Notes: generated from the sequence alone by a model not told the origin. Counted from the stretch's first letter, positions 26,645 to 36,315 are shown. The stretch is DNA of 64,000 bases from Haloplasma contractile (GCA_016841945.1 JAENYC010000006.1:53550-117549), one strand, 5' to 3'. Translations and numbers: made by a program.

Positions 26645-26700
26645 CCTATCACCTCACATATATTATAGCATAATCCCATCATTTTTTATATAATAAAATA

Positions 26701-26728
26701 TTGATATAAATCGTTTTTATGGTATAAT
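26701..26728 (+). promoter_or_regulatory. promoter of the zinc-ribbon gene
   Basis: TTGATA (26701-26706), 16 bases, TATAAT (26723-26728), 24 bases before the ATG. Confidence 0.6.
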
Positions 26729-26751
26729 GAATAAAAAAAGGAGTTGTTAGG

Positions 26752-26949
26752 ATGTATAAGTGTGCAAAATGTGGTTGTACAGAATATGAACAAGATCAAA
26801 TGAGAGCAACAGGTGGTGTTTTTGCGAAGATGTTTGATATCCAAAATAAGAAGTTTGTGACCGTTTCTTGTAAAGAGTGTGGATACACAGAAATTTATAA
26901 AAAGAAAAATAGAAGAGGTTCAAATATTGCGGATTGGTTTATTGGATAG
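26752..26949 (+). CDS. small zinc-ribbon protein (DUF2082-like)
   Basis: 65 residues. CAKC (4-7) and CKEC (40-43) form one zinc ribbon around RATGGVFAKMFDIQNKKF, the conserved core of the small predicted nucleic-acid-binding Zn-ribbon family. It is monocistronic with its own promoter and terminator. Role unknown. Confidence 0.82.
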   Translation: MYKCAKCGCTEYEQDQMRATGGVFAKMFDIQNKKFVTVSCKECGYTEIYKKKNRRGSNIADWFIG

Positions 26950-26971
26950 TCACTTTAAGAGTGACTTTTTT
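26948..26971 (+). terminator. terminator of the zinc-ribbon gene
   Basis: AGTCACT (26948-26954) pairs with AGTGACT (26960-26966), then T5. Confidence 0.85.
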
Positions 26972-27030
26972 ATTTTGGACAATAATAAAAATGAATATCA
27001 GTTGTAAAAATGAAACTTAGTATATTTTTT

Positions 27031-27078
27031 TTTGAATATATTCAAATTATTTGCCTTTTTGTAAAAATAATCTATAAT
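27031..27078 (+). promoter_or_regulatory. promoter of the ABC pair with an upstream palindrome
   Basis: TTGCCT (27051-27056), 16 bases, TATAAT (27073-27078). A perfect 16-base palindrome TTTGAATATATTCAAA (27031-27046) ends five bases before the -35 element and could be an operator. Confidence 0.5.
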
Positions 27079-27110
27079 AACATTTGTAAAATTCATTTAG
27101 GAGGTACAAA

Positions 27111-27836
27111 ATGTTTACATTAAATTTAAAGAAAGAATGGAAGATGTATAAATCTTTACTCATTAGTTTTTTCCTTATTTCATTAGGATTGTTTCTAGTT
27201 ATTTTAAGTGCTTATTTTATACTTGAATATGCTAATTTAACCGCAGGAAGTACAAGCTATAAGATTATATATGGAATATGGACATTTGTTGCAGTGATTG
27301 TAACCATGTTGGCTACGATATTACCTATTATTCTTATGTTTTTAGTTCTCAAAAATGACCTAGGAAAGAATAATATTCATAACACTATTTATACGCCACA
27401 ATCTGTTATATCATGGTTTTTACCTAAAGTATTATTTGTATTTTTGATTCAAGGGTTGTTTGCCTTAATTTCTTTAGGCTCTAGTTATTTGTTATCAGAT
27501 ATTTCAGGTTTAAATTTTGATACGACAGAAAAAATTATTTCTTTTTTATCCGCTACTTTTGCTTTGGGTATATTTGGGATAATTACGATATCAATGGCGA
27601 TTTTCTATTCATTTAGAAAAAAATCAATATCATGGACTTTGATTGCGATATCAATTGTCTCATATTTTGTGATTACTGCGATTCCAACCATTGTAAAAAT
27701 ATTACTTGAAGGAGAAGAGTCAGTTAATGATCTTCAAGTCTTGGACTTACTCATTACATTTGGTGTTGATTTTATAGTAGGATTAATCTTCATCATTATC
27801 GCATTAATACTATTTAATAAAAAGATTGAGTATTAA
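27111..27836 (+). CDS. ABC transporter permease
   Basis: 241 residues with six membrane segments. It begins with a cytoplasmic LNLKKEWKMYKSL, as ABC-2 permeases do. AGGAGG stands 7 bases before the ATG. It is transcribed with the ATPase gene 13 bases further on. The closest family idea is the YtrC/YhcI type that usually travels with a GntR regulator, but no such regulator is present here. Substrate unknown. Confidence 0.75.
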   Translation: MFTLNLKKEWKMYKSLLISFFLISLGLFLVILSAYFILEYANLTAGSTSYKIIYGIWTFVAVIVTMLATILPIILMFLVLKNDLGKNNIHNTIYTPQSVISWFLPKVLFVFLIQGLFALISLGSSYLLSDISGLNFDTTEKIISFLSATFALGIFGIITISMAIFYSFRKKSISWTLIAISIVSYFVITAIPTIVKILLEGEESVNDLQVLDLLITFGVDFIVGLIFIIIALILFNKKIEY

Positions 27837-27849
27837 AGGAGGCTTAGAA

Positions 27850-28554
27850 ATGATAGAAATTAAAAATTTAACACAACAATTTGGAAGTACCATAGCGGTA
27901 GAAGATGTCAATCTAGAGCTTAAAAGAGGTGGGATAATTGGTTTAATTGGACCTAATGGCTCTGGTAAATCTACAATTATTCGTTCGGTTATGGGGATCT
28001 TAAAGCCAACTGCTGGTGAAATATATGTAGATGGTGAAAAAGTCAATCGAACGATTAGTCGTAAAATTGCTTATATGTCTGATATCAATGAGTTGTATTT
28101 ACCAACGGTTCAAGATAATATTGATTATTTTACAAAATTATACAATGATTATGATATTGATATGATGATGACTATTATAAATAGTTTAAACATTGATTTA
28201 AACATGAATGTTAAAGGACTCTCTAAGGGGCAAACAATTATAATTCGTTTTGCATTAACCGTTGCAAGAAAAGTAGATTATTTTCTATTAGATGAACCAC
28301 TAAGTGGTTTAGACCCTGTTTTTAGAGATAGTTTTATCAAACGTCTATCAACTTTTAGAGAACAAAATCCAAGTGCTACAATTGTGATTACATCCCATAT
28401 GTTAAAAGAAATACAAAATTTATTAGATGAGGTTATCGCGATTTATTTTGCCAAAATATTAGCTTATGATCGTAAAGAAAATATCTTGAAAGATAATGAA
28501 GATTTAGAAACATGGTTTAAAGAACAATATGTACAAGCTGGTATACAGTTTTAA
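27850..28554 (+). CDS. ABC transporter ATP-binding protein
   Basis: 234 residues from ATG 27850, which has AAAGGAGG 7 bases upstream; an earlier in-frame ATG overlaps the permease end and lacks a site. Walker A is GPNGSGKST, Walker B is YFLLDEPLSGLDP and SHMLKE holds the switch His. The signature is LSKGQ, not LSGGQ, a common exporter variant. It pairs with the permease just upstream. Confidence 0.88.
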   Translation: MIEIKNLTQQFGSTIAVEDVNLELKRGGIIGLIGPNGSGKSTIIRSVMGILKPTAGEIYVDGEKVNRTISRKIAYMSDINELYLPTVQDNIDYFTKLYNDYDIDMMMTIINSLNIDLNMNVKGLSKGQTIIIRFALTVARKVDYFLLDEPLSGLDPVFRDSFIKRLSTFREQNPSATIVITSHMLKEIQNLLDEVIAIYFAKILAYDRKENILKDNEDLETWFKEQYVQAGIQF

Positions 28555-28593
28555 ATCGTACATCTCCTCTCTTATTAAGTTTGATATGGATAA

Positions 28594-28624
28594 TAAAAAA
28601 ACCAAAATTATTTTTGGTTTTTTT
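28594..28624 (+). terminator. terminator after the ABC pair
   Basis: AAAAAACCAAAA pairs with TTTTGGTTTTTT around a TTAT loop. The stem is symmetrical and may work both ways. Confidence 0.75.
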
Positions 28625-28736
28625 ATTTGAGTAATTTTGTGATAGCGTTTACACATATATCATTATTTTGGTATACAGTTTTGTTAAAATATGATATAGT
28701 AAAGTTATAATGAATACTATGGAAAGAGGTTAAGAA

Positions 28737-29306
28737 ATGGATAAAGAAAGAATCGAAAAAGCCGTAAAAGAAATACTTTACGCAATAGGAGAAGACCCAG
28801 ATAGAGAAGGGTTAGTTGATACACCAAAACGGATAGCAAATATGTATGAAGAGATTTTTTCTGGTATGAATGAAGAACCAGGAAAACATTTAAAAATATT
28901 TTTTGAGGAAGAAGAACATGAGGAATTAGTGCTTGTTAAGGATATTTCCTTCTACTCCATTTGTGAACATCACTTAATCCCATTTTTTGGGAAAGTACAT
29001 GTCGGATATTTACCAAAGGATGGAAAGTTGACAGGTTTAAGTAAGATAGCCCGTGTGGTTGAAACCCTTGCAAGACGTCCACAATTACAAGAACGAATCA
29101 CCACGACAATAGCCGATGTCATGATGAAGGAGTTAACCCCTTATGGTGTGATTGTCGTTGTAGAAGCAGAACATATGTGTATGACAATGCGGGGAGTTAA
29201 AAAACCTGGTTCACAAACGGTCACATCAGCCGTACGAGGATTATTTAATCGCGATGCTAAAGCCAGAGCTGAGGCGATGTCACTCATCAATTTTGGTAGA
29301 CGTTAG
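28737..29306 (+). CDS. folE: GTP cyclohydrolase I
   Basis: 189 residues, the normal length. [20 protein letters not shown], then the zinc site [10 protein letters not shown], and then [15 protein letters not shown] give Cys/His/Cys ligands and the catalytic His. It converts GTP to dihydroneopterin triphosphate, the first step of folate synthesis. GAAAGAGG precedes ATG 28737. It heads the folE-folP-folB-folK operon. Confidence 0.97.
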   Translation: MDKERIEKAVKEILYAIGEDPDREGLVDTPKRIANMYEEIFSGMNEEPGKHLKIFFEEEEHEELVLVKDISFYSICEHHLIPFFGKVHVGYLPKDGKLTGLSKIARVVETLARRPQLQERITTTIADVMMKELTPYGVIVVVEAEHMCMTMRGVKKPGSQTVTSAVRGLFNRDAKARAEAMSLINFGRR

Positions 29307-29319
29307 GAGGATTGATTTT

Positions 29320-30180
29320 ATGCGAACAATTAAATATCATCACCATCGAAAGGTCAGTATTCATTGTGGAAAATATAAACTCTCATTAGGTGATAGAACA
29401 TATATTATGGGAATCTTAAATGTTACACCGGATTCCTTTTCTGATGGAGGATGTTATGTCAATATAGATAAAGCAGTTCAACATGCTAAAGAAATGGTAC
29501 AATTAGGCGCAGATATCATTGATATTGGTGGAGAATCAACAAGACCCGGTGCAAAACCAGTCAATGAAAAAGAAGAGATAAATAGGATTTTACCGGTTGT
29601 AAAAAGATTAGTAAAAGAGGTTGATGTACCGATTTCTGTTGATACTTATAAAGCTAATGTTGCATTAAAGACACTAGATGCAGGGGCACACATCATTAAT
29701 GATGTGTGGGGTCTGCAAAAAGACTCTAGAATGGCAGAAGTGGTGGCACAGTATAAAGTTCCAATAATTATGATGCATAATCAAAAGGATACTGTTTATC
29801 ATGAAGATATTATGGATGCAATGGTAAAGTTTTTTAAACACTCAATTGATTTAGCTTTAAAGAAAGGAATAGAGAGAGAACAAATTATATTAGACCCTGG
29901 AATAGGTTTTGGAAAAACCTTGGCGCATAATATAGAAATAATGGGTCGATTAGGTGAATTAAATGATTTAGGATATCCGCTACTACTAGGGACTTCAAGA
30001 AAATCTTTAATTGGTAAGACTTTGAACTTAGAATCACATGAAAGAATAGAAGGCACTTTGGCAACCACAACAATGGGTATTATTCAAGGAATAGATATTA
30101 TTAGAGTTCATGATATCAAAGAAAATGTAAGAACAGCTAAACTAACCGATATTATTGTAAGAGGTGATAAAAATGGATAA
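29320..30180 (+). CDS. folP: dihydropteroate synthase
   Basis: 286 residues from ATG 29320 with AGGAGG upstream; longer in-frame starts overlap folE and are less likely. MGILNVTPDSFSDGG, then DIGGESTRPGA, ISVDTYK, INDVWG, DPGIGFGKT and GTSRKS are all the substrate-binding motifs of the family. It joins pABA to the pterin, the step blocked by sulfonamides. Confidence 0.97.
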   Translation: MRTIKYHHHRKVSIHCGKYKLSLGDRTYIMGILNVTPDSFSDGGCYVNIDKAVQHAKEMVQLGADIIDIGGESTRPGAKPVNEKEEINRILPVVKRLVKEVDVPISVDTYKANVALKTLDAGAHIINDVWGLQKDSRMAEVVAQYKVPIIMMHNQKDTVYHEDIMDAMVKFFKHSIDLALKKGIEREQIILDPGIGFGKTLAHNIEIMGRLGELNDLGYPLLLGTSRKSLIGKTLNLESHERIEGTLATTTMGIIQGIDIIRVHDIKENVRTAKLTDIIVRGDKNG

Positions 30181-30538
30181 AATTATCATGAAAGATTTAT
30201 CATTTTATGCCTATCACGGTGTACTAAAGGAAGAGAATACGCTAGGTCAAAAGTATTTTGTGGATTTAGAAATCATTTGTGATTTAGAAAAACCATCAAA
30301 AACAGATGAAGTAACAGATACCATTAATTATGCTGATATCTACCAAATTGTAAAAAAAGTGGTTTTAGAAAATGAATTTAAATTGATTGAACGTTTAGCG
30401 GAAGAAATTGCGAAAAAAATACTATCTTATGATAAAAAAATATTAGAAGTTGGCGTTACGATTCGAAAACCTGAGGCCCCAATTGATGGTATTTTTGACT
30501 ATGTAGGGGTAGAAATTTGGAGAAAACAAGATGGTTAA
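30173..30538 (+). CDS. folB: dihydroneopterin aldolase
   Basis: 121 residues from ATG 30173 (GAGGTGATAAAA upstream), overlapping folP by 8 bases. FYAYHGVLKEENTLGQKYFV, with the substrate-binding Glu, INYADIY, and VTIRKPEAPI with the catalytic Lys are typical. It cleaves dihydroneopterin to the 6-hydroxymethyl pterin used by FolK. Confidence 0.95.
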   Translation: MDKIIMKDLSFYAYHGVLKEENTLGQKYFVDLEIICDLEKPSKTDEVTDTINYADIYQIVKKVVLENEFKLIERLAEEIAKKILSYDKKILEVGVTIRKPEAPIDGIFDYVGVEIWRKQDG

Positions 30539-31022
30539 AGCTTATATTGGTTTGGGGAGTAATATAGGCGATAAGATAGGTTATTTAAATCAGGCAATTA
30601 ACTTATTAAGAGAAGATGAACATATTAAAATCAAGAAGGTTTCATCCTTTTATGAAACTGCACCAGTTGATTATGTCAAACAAGACCGTTTTGTAAATGC
30701 TGTTGTTTCAATTGAAACGCATCTTTCACCATATGAATTACTAGAGGTTTGTCAATCAATTGAAAAAAAACTCAATAGAAAACGAGAAATTCGATATGGA
30801 CCTCGTACGATTGATTTAGACATCCTTCTTTATGATGAAATATTTCTAAAAGACACAAAATTAACGATTCCTCATCCTAGAATGAAAGCGCGTGCTTTTG
30901 TCTTAATTCCTCTTTATGAAATAGAACCTCATTTATTGATATTAAATGAACCGCTAAAATTATTAGTTGAAAAGATTAAAAAGGATTTAAAAAAAGATGA
31001 CTTAGTGAAAATAAATATGTAA
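30531..31022 (+). CDS. folK: hydroxymethyl-dihydropterin pyrophosphokinase
   Basis: 163 residues. YIGLGSNIGDK at the start, FYETAPVDY, FVNAVV, and RYGPRTIDLDILLY with IPHPRM are the family signatures. It overlaps folB by 8 bases. It activates the pterin for FolP, completing the pterin branch within this operon. Confidence 0.96.
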   Translation: MVKAYIGLGSNIGDKIGYLNQAINLLREDEHIKIKKVSSFYETAPVDYVKQDRFVNAVVSIETHLSPYELLEVCQSIEKKLNRKREIRYGPRTIDLDILLYDEIFLKDTKLTIPHPRMKARAFVLIPLYEIEPHLLILNEPLKLLVEKIKKDLKKDDLVKINM

Positions 31023-31027
31023 AAATC

Positions 31028-31056
31028 TTGTAATTTATTAGGTAATGACATACAAT
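31028..31056 (+). promoter_or_regulatory. promoter of the argS T-box transcript
   Basis: TTGTAA (31028-31033), a 17-base spacer and TACAAT (31051-31056) lie just after folK, so argS has its own promoter. Confidence 0.65.
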
Positions 31057-31084
31057 AATATAAAATAGAATAATTAAGAATCTA

Positions 31085-31236
31085 TGATTAAAAAATAGTA
31101 GGAGTAAAACGGAGGATAAAGAACTAGGGATGGTGGAAGCCTAGTCTTACATTACTTTGAACGCATTTTATGAGATTATTGTTAACCGCATTAAGGTTTA
31201 AAGTGTACAGTCATGTAAATGAAGGTGGTACCGCGA
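31085..31236 (+). ncRNA. T-box leader, arginine-responsive
   Basis: The T-box proper, AAGGTGGTACCGCG, is at 31222-31235. Upstream sequence can form stem I, and GAACGCATTT at 31160-31169 offers CGC (31162-31164), an Arg codon, as specifier. It precedes argS and is followed by a terminator. Uncharged tRNA-Arg is expected to prevent termination. The specifier assignment is my reading and is less certain than the T-box call. Confidence 0.88.
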
Positions 31237-31240
31237 TGAT

Positions 31241-31269
31241 GTCGTCCTTTTATAAGGATGACTTTTTTT
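31241..31269 (+). terminator. T-box-controlled terminator
   Basis: GTCGTCCTT (31241-31249) pairs with AAGGATGAC (31254-31262), then T7. The conserved T-box bases upstream would form the competing antiterminator. Confidence 0.88.
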
Positions 31270-31287
31270 ATTAAGGAGGAAAAAAAT

Positions 31288-32994
31288 ATGATTCAGATAT
31301 TGAAATCAGAAATAAGTCAAATCTTAAAGTGTTATTATCACAAAACTTATCAATTAGACATGGATATAATTGTAGAAGAACCTAAGGATACTAAAATGGG
31401 AGATATTTCAATCCCAGTATTTCAAATAGCGAAAAAATTAGAAAAAGACTTTAAAGTATGTGTAGAAGCAATAAAACATATTTTATTAAATGACAGTTTG
31501 AATGGTTGGATAGACGAAATTCAACTGATAAAAGGATTTGTAAATATTAGGATTAAAAAAGACTTAGTTACATGTAAGGTTTTAAATGAAATTTTGAGAA
31601 ATAGAAATCAATATGGAACAAATGACATTGGAAAAGGAAAAACAGTTGTGGTTGAATATTCATCACCAAATATTGCAAAACCATTTTCAGTCGGACATTT
31701 GCGTTCAACGATTATAGGTCATTCACTTTCACTTCTACACGAAAAATGTGGCTATCATGTTGTAAGACTCAATCATCTAGGTGATTGGGGAACCCAATTC
31801 GGAAAACTAATCGTCGCGTATAAAAAATGGGGGAATGAAGAAGATTTAGAAGAAAATCCCATTGATACCTTATTAGCGTTATATGTTCGTTTTCATAAAG
31901 AAGCGGAATCTAATCCTCTATTAGAAGAAGCAGGCCGAGAAGCATTCGCTAAGTTAGAGCGAGGTAATCGTGAATATCATAAACTTTGGAAACAATTTAG
32001 AGAGACATCACTAAAAGAGTTATTAAAAATGTATGAATTACTTGATGTTTCTTTTGATTCATATAATGGAGAAGCTTTCTATACCAATCAGATGCCAAAA
32101 GTAATAGAGGAGTTAAAGGAAAAAGGATTACTAATAGAAGATGATGGTGCACAAATTGTGAGATTAGAAGATATGCCACCAGTCATTATTCAAAAGAGCG
32201 ATGGTTCTACATTATACATTACGCGTGATTTAGCTGCTGTTTTCTATAGAAAAAAAACCTATCAATTTGATAAAATGTTATATGTAGTCGGTAATGAACA
32301 ACAATTACATTTTCATCAGTTAAAAGAAGTGTTAAAGAAAATGGGATATGATTGGTATAAACAAATCAAACATATTAACTTTGGGATGGTTTTACAAGAT
32401 GGAAAGAAGATGTCAACGCGTAAAGGTAAGATTGTAAAATTATATGATGTGATAGAAGAAGTTGTATATCATGGATTAAAACATATTGAAGAAAATAAAA
32501 ATGAAATGAAAAATAAAGAGAAAATAGCCAAAGGCATAGGTGTTAGTGCGATAAAATATAATGATTTAAAAAATCATAGATTAAGAGACATTGAATTTAA
32601 TCTTAAACAGATGCTTTCATTTGTTGGAAATACCGGTCCTTATCTTCAATATACAAGTGTTCGTATCACCTCTATTTTAAATACAAACGAATTTAGTAAA
32701 ACATACCCATTAGATAAAGAAACATTAAAAAAGGATCATTTCTTTGAAATAATCCGCTTATTAGATAAGTTCGAGATTATGATAAAAAAAGCAACATCTG
32801 AGGAAGATCCTTCAATTGTCTGTAAATATGCATTTAAACTAGCATCAATGTTTAATAAATTTTATGGGATTGAACGAATTGTGGTTTCAAATGAATTGGA
32901 AAAAAACACTAAGTTGTTGATGTGTGATACCGTTAGAACAGTACTCAATGAATGTATGAGATTATTAAGCATGAAAATAATAAAAAAAATGTAA
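31288..32994 (+). CDS. argS: arginyl-tRNA synthetase
   Basis: 568 residues from ATG 31288 with AAGGAGG; an earlier in-frame ATG lies within the terminator. SSPNIAKPFSVGHLRS (residues 125-140) carries the class I HIGH-type motif. LNHLGDWGTQFG and MSTRKGK (KMSKS counterpart) follow, with an ArgRS anticodon domain at the end. The HIGH motif reads SVGH, as I recall for other Gram-positive ArgRS. It charges tRNA-Arg and is controlled by the T-box just upstream. Confidence 0.96.
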   Translation: MIQILKSEISQILKCYYHKTYQLDMDIIVEEPKDTKMGDISIPVFQIAKKLEKDFKVCVEAIKHILLNDSLNGWIDEIQLIKGFVNIRIKKDLVTCKVLNEILRNRNQYGTNDIGKGKTVVVEYSSPNIAKPFSVGHLRSTIIGHSLSLLHEKCGYHVVRLNHLGDWGTQFGKLIVAYKKWGNEEDLEENPIDTLLALYVRFHKEAESNPLLEEAGREAFAKLERGNREYHKLWKQFRETSLKELLKMYELLDVSFDSYNGEAFYTNQMPKVIEELKEKGLLIEDDGAQIVRLEDMPPVIIQKSDGSTLYITRDLAAVFYRKKTYQFDKMLYVVGNEQQLHFHQLKEVLKKMGYDWYKQIKHINFGMVLQDGKKMSTRKGKIVKLYDVIEEVVYHGLKHIEENKNEMKNKEKIAKGIGVSAIKYNDLKNHRLRDIEFNLKQMLSFVGNTGPYLQYTSVRITSILNTNEFSKTYPLDKETLKKDHFFEIIRLLDKFEIMIKKATSEEDPSIVCKYAFKLASMFNKFYGIERIVVSNELEKNTKLLMCDTVRTVLNECMRLLSMKIIKKM

Positions 32995-32997
32995 AAA

Positions 32998-33022
32998 AAA
33001 GATGATTCTATAGGAATCATCT
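32998..33022 (+). terminator. terminator of argS
   Basis: AAGATGATTC pairs with GAATCATCTT around TATAG. T-content downstream is modest. Confidence 0.6.
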
Positions 33023-33118
33023 TGGGTTGTAGTGATATTATAAATTTTCTCAACTACATTATATCATTTATCAAAAATAAAAAAAAGAGTAAAATGTTAG
33101 AAAATTTACTAAAAAACA

Positions 33119-33175
33119 TTGACTACATTGGTCAATAATATTATAATATATATGTGTGTTGACCAATTAAGTCAA
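33119..33175 (+). promoter_or_regulatory. tetR promoter with two TTGAC-N7-GTCAA operators
   Basis: TTGACT (33119-33124), 17 bases and TATAAT (33142-33147) form a near-ideal promoter. TTGAC-N7-GTCAA occurs twice, at 33119-33135 over the -35 element and at 33159-33175 between promoter and start. Two identical dyads flanking the transcription start are expected operators for the TetR encoded next, giving autorepression of the whole transport operon. Confidence 0.82.
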
Positions 33176-33192
33176 TGAAAGGATGGTATTAT

Positions 33193-33819
33193 TTGCATGA
33201 TAAATTTGAACAATTAAAAGAGGAGAAAAAACAAAACATATTAAATGCCTGTTTGAAAGAGTTCGCATTAAATGGTTATCAAAAAGCATCAACCAATCAG
33301 ATGGTCAAAGAAGCCAATATTTCAAAGGGATTACTATTTCACTATTTTATTAATAAGAAAACATTATATTTATACCTCTATGACTATGTAACAAACATAT
33401 ATAAAAAAGAATTTGATTCCTTTATAAATATATCTGAATATGACTTAATAGAACGGATGAAACAGGCAGTTGATAAAAAATTGGAAATCACTATGAAATA
33501 TCCATTATTATTTAAATTTATCGAAAAAGCACTACTTGAAGATGCTAAAGCGGTAAAAAATGAAATCATTGAAAAAAATAATGAACTGATGAAATATGGC
33601 AAGCAGCTATTTGGGAGAATTGATACCTCTAAATTTAAAGATGATATAGAACATGAAAAAATCATTAATATTATTATGTGGACATTCAAAGGATTTGAAG
33701 ACCAGGTGATTAATCAAGCGAAAGTAACTGGATGCATTGAGAATTATGGTGTAATTATGAAACAATTGGATCAATACATTAATTTGTTTAAAGATTTGTT
33801 TTATAAGGAGGAAAAGTAA
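33193..33819 (+). CDS. TetR-family repressor
   Basis: 208 residues from TTG 33193; AAAGGATGG lies six bases upstream, while ATG 33175 would start inside an operator and has no site. The N-terminal HTH (NILNACLKEFALNGYQKAST, SKGLLFHYFINKKTLY) is typical TetR/AcrR. The C-terminal half is a helical ligand domain. It is followed directly by ABC exporter genes, which it probably represses along with itself. Confidence 0.88.
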   Translation: MHDKFEQLKEEKKQNILNACLKEFALNGYQKASTNQMVKEANISKGLLFHYFINKKTLYLYLYDYVTNIYKKEFDSFINISEYDLIERMKQAVDKKLEITMKYPLLFKFIEKALLEDAKAVKNEIIEKNNELMKYGKQLFGRIDTSKFKDDIEHEKIINIIMWTFKGFEDQVINQAKVTGCIENYGVIMKQLDQYINLFKDLFYKEEK

Positions 33820-34704
33820 ATGAATGTGATTGAAGTTAACAATTTAACGAAGTATTATGGTGAAGCTAGAGGAATTATTGATGTTAGTTTTAATGTAAAA
33901 CAGGGAGAAATATTTGGATTTATAGGTCCAAATGGTGCGGGAAAATCAACCACAATTAGAACCTTATTATCGCTTATTTATCCAACAAGTGGTCATGCAA
34001 CAATCTTTGGGAAAGATTGTATTACCTATGCACCTGAGGTGAAAAAAGAGATTGGTTATCTTCCATCAGAAGTATTTTATTATGATAATATGAAAGTCAA
34101 GGATCTACTAAATTATTCTGCTAGTTTTTATCAAAAGAATTGTCAAGGGAGAATAAGAGAATTAGCTGATGCTCTTGATTTAGATTTAACCAAAAAGATT
34201 GACGATTTATCATTTGGCAATAAGAAGAAAGTTGGGATAGTACAAGGATTATTACATGAACCTAAGTTAATTATACTTGATGAACCAACAAGTGGTTTAG
34301 ACCCTCTGATGCAACAAACCTTTTTCGATATCTTAAAGGAAGAAAATAAAAAAGGCGCAACTATCTTGTTTTCATCCCATATATTAAGTGAAGTTCAAAG
34401 ACTTTGTGACCGTGTTGCGATTATTAAAGAAGGTCGTATTATTAAAATAGAAGATATAAAGACATTAAAAGAGGATAATTATAAACGAATTAAAATAGAA
34501 ACAAAAGATAGCATTGATAATCATTTTACTAATATTGAAGGTATTAACGATTTACGAGTGAAGAAAGGTTTAATCAGCTTCTTGTATAAAGGAGACCTTA
34601 ATTTTATTATTAAAAAGATATCTAGTATTAATATCTCTAATCTAATTGTAGAAGAACCAAATTTAGAGGAAATCTTTATGCATTATTATAAGAAAGGGGA
34701 GTAA
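33820..34704 (+). CDS. ABC transporter ATP-binding protein
   Basis: 294 residues. Walker A GPNGAGKST, signature LSFGNKKKVGI, Walker B LIILDEPTSGLDP and SSHILSE are present. A C-terminal extension of about 85 residues is typical of ABC-2 drug-exporter ATPases. It begins right after tetR with AAGGAGG in the tetR end, and serves the two permeases downstream. Confidence 0.9.
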   Translation: MNVIEVNNLTKYYGEARGIIDVSFNVKQGEIFGFIGPNGAGKSTTIRTLLSLIYPTSGHATIFGKDCITYAPEVKKEIGYLPSEVFYYDNMKVKDLLNYSASFYQKNCQGRIRELADALDLDLTKKIDDLSFGNKKKVGIVQGLLHEPKLIILDEPTSGLDPLMQQTFFDILKEENKKGATILFSSHILSEVQRLCDRVAIIKEGRIIKIEDIKTLKEDNYKRIKIETKDSIDNHFTNIEGINDLRVKKGLISFLYKGDLNFIIKKISSINISNLIVEEPNLEEIFMHYYKKGE

Positions 34705-35504
34705 TGATGAATATTTTTAAACAAGAATTTAAATCTAATTTAAGATCGACCATTACATGGACCATATCCATTGCCTTAGTTGTGTTTCTTGTGATGGCAT
34801 TATTTCCTGGGTTTAATAAAGATGCCCAACAAATGGAAGATTTAATGTTAGGTTTTCCTGAACCACTAAGAGAGGCCTTACAACTTAACATCGATGTATT
34901 TCGTTCAGTCCTAGGATTTTATTCCTTTACTTTCTTGTATATCCTACTAATTGGTTCTATTCAAGCTCTAAATTTAGGTCTATCGATGTTGTCAAAGGAA
35001 CAACGTGAAAAAACAGCTGATTTTTTATTGACTAAACCTGTTACAAGAGTAAAAATAGTGACAGCTAAACTGCAAGCAGCTCTCACATCCCTTATTTTCA
35101 CAAATATTGTCTATATTATAATATCTTATATATCCATCGAAATGGTTAAGAATACTGATTATAGTATTAAAAAGTTTTTAATGATGGCACTGACATTATT
35201 CTTTGTTCAAGTTTTATTTTTATCATTAGGTTTTATATTATCGGTTCTCATCCCTAAAATAAAATCAGTTATTTCAATCTCTTTACCGACTGTATTTGGT
35301 TTTTTTATCATTCGAATGTTAGGCTCTATCATTGGAGAAAAAGAGGTTCGCTACATTACTCCTTTAGAATATTATGACAGACAATATATATTAACAGAAG
35401 GTCGTTATGAAACTCAGTTTTTTATAATAGAAATAATACTAATGGTTATTTTTATTTCTGCAACCTATTTCATCTATCATAAAAAAGATATCCATTCGAT
35501 ATAA
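34704..35504 (+). CDS. ABC-2 type permease
   Basis: 266 residues with six membrane segments. SKEQREKTADFLLTKPVTR is the conserved coupling loop of the ABC-2 family. ATG-ATG at 34704/34707 overlaps the ATPase stop. It is similar in plan to the next gene (EERDKTTEFLFVKPISR), suggesting a duplicated, heterodimeric membrane part. Confidence 0.87.
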   Translation: MMNIFKQEFKSNLRSTITWTISIALVVFLVMALFPGFNKDAQQMEDLMLGFPEPLREALQLNIDVFRSVLGFYSFTFLYILLIGSIQALNLGLSMLSKEQREKTADFLLTKPVTRVKIVTAKLQAALTSLIFTNIVYIIISYISIEMVKNTDYSIKKFLMMALTLFFVQVLFLSLGFILSVLIPKIKSVISISLPTVFGFFIIRMLGSIIGEKEVRYITPLEYYDRQYILTEGRYETQFFIIEIILMVIFISATYFIYHKKDIHSI

Positions 35505-35517
35505 AAGGAGGTACAAA

Positions 35518-36315
35518 ATGAATATATTTTTTATTGAATTAAAAGCACATCGTAAATCACTGATACTGTGGTGTATTGGAATGTTGTTGATGACCTTTGC
35601 AGGAATGAGTAAATTTGCTGCCTTTGATTCAACAGGACAATCGATTAATGAAGCGATGAGTGCCTTTCCTGATTCTATAAAAACAGTACTGGGATTAGGA
35701 GATTTTGATTTATCCAAAGCAAGCGGATTTTACGGTGTTTTATATTTATATTTAATTGTGATGGCAACCATTCATGCTGTGATGTTAGGTGCTAATATTA
35801 TAGCGAAAGAAGAGCGGGATAAGACAACAGAGTTTTTATTTGTTAAACCAATCTCAAGAGCTCATGCAGTAACAGCCAAGCTTCTTTCATCAGTTGTTAT
35901 GGTCATCATTTTAAATCTTGTGACATTAGTAGGGTCTATATTAATTGTGAATTATTATAGTACAGATACTGATTTTATTGGTGACATATTTTTACTTATG
36001 TTTTCAATGTTTATCTTACAAATCCTATTTTTATCATTAGGTGTATTTATTGCTTCTTGGAGTAAAAAACCAAGACTCGCATCCTCTATTTCTAGTGGTA
36101 TATTACTTTTTACATTTATGTTATCTGTCATTATCAATGTAAGTAATAAAATTGATTTTCTAAAATATCTTACCCCTTATAAATACTTTGAAGCAAAAGA
36201 TGTAATGAATGGGAATGGCATTCAATTTATTTACCTATTGATATCTTTATTTGTTGTTGGGTTGTTGACTCATTTTACCTATCTATTTTATGAGAAACGC
36301 GATTTAAACATTTAG
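35518..36315 (+). CDS. ABC-2 type permease, paralogue of the preceding gene
   Basis: 265 residues, six membrane segments, AAAAGGAGG upstream. It shares the loop EERDKTTEFLFVKPISRAHAVTAKLL with its neighbour and likely pairs with it around the shared ATPase. Substrate unknown; the TetR control suggests a toxic compound or drug. Confidence 0.87.
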   Translation: MNIFFIELKAHRKSLILWCIGMLLMTFAGMSKFAAFDSTGQSINEAMSAFPDSIKTVLGLGDFDLSKASGFYGVLYLYLIVMATIHAVMLGANIIAKEERDKTTEFLFVKPISRAHAVTAKLLSSVVMVIILNLVTLVGSILIVNYYSTDTDFIGDIFLLMFSMFILQILFLSLGVFIASWSKKPRLASSISSGILLFTFMLSVIINVSNKIDFLKYLTPYKYFEAKDVMNGNGIQFIYLLISLFVVGLLTHFTYLFYEKRDLNI

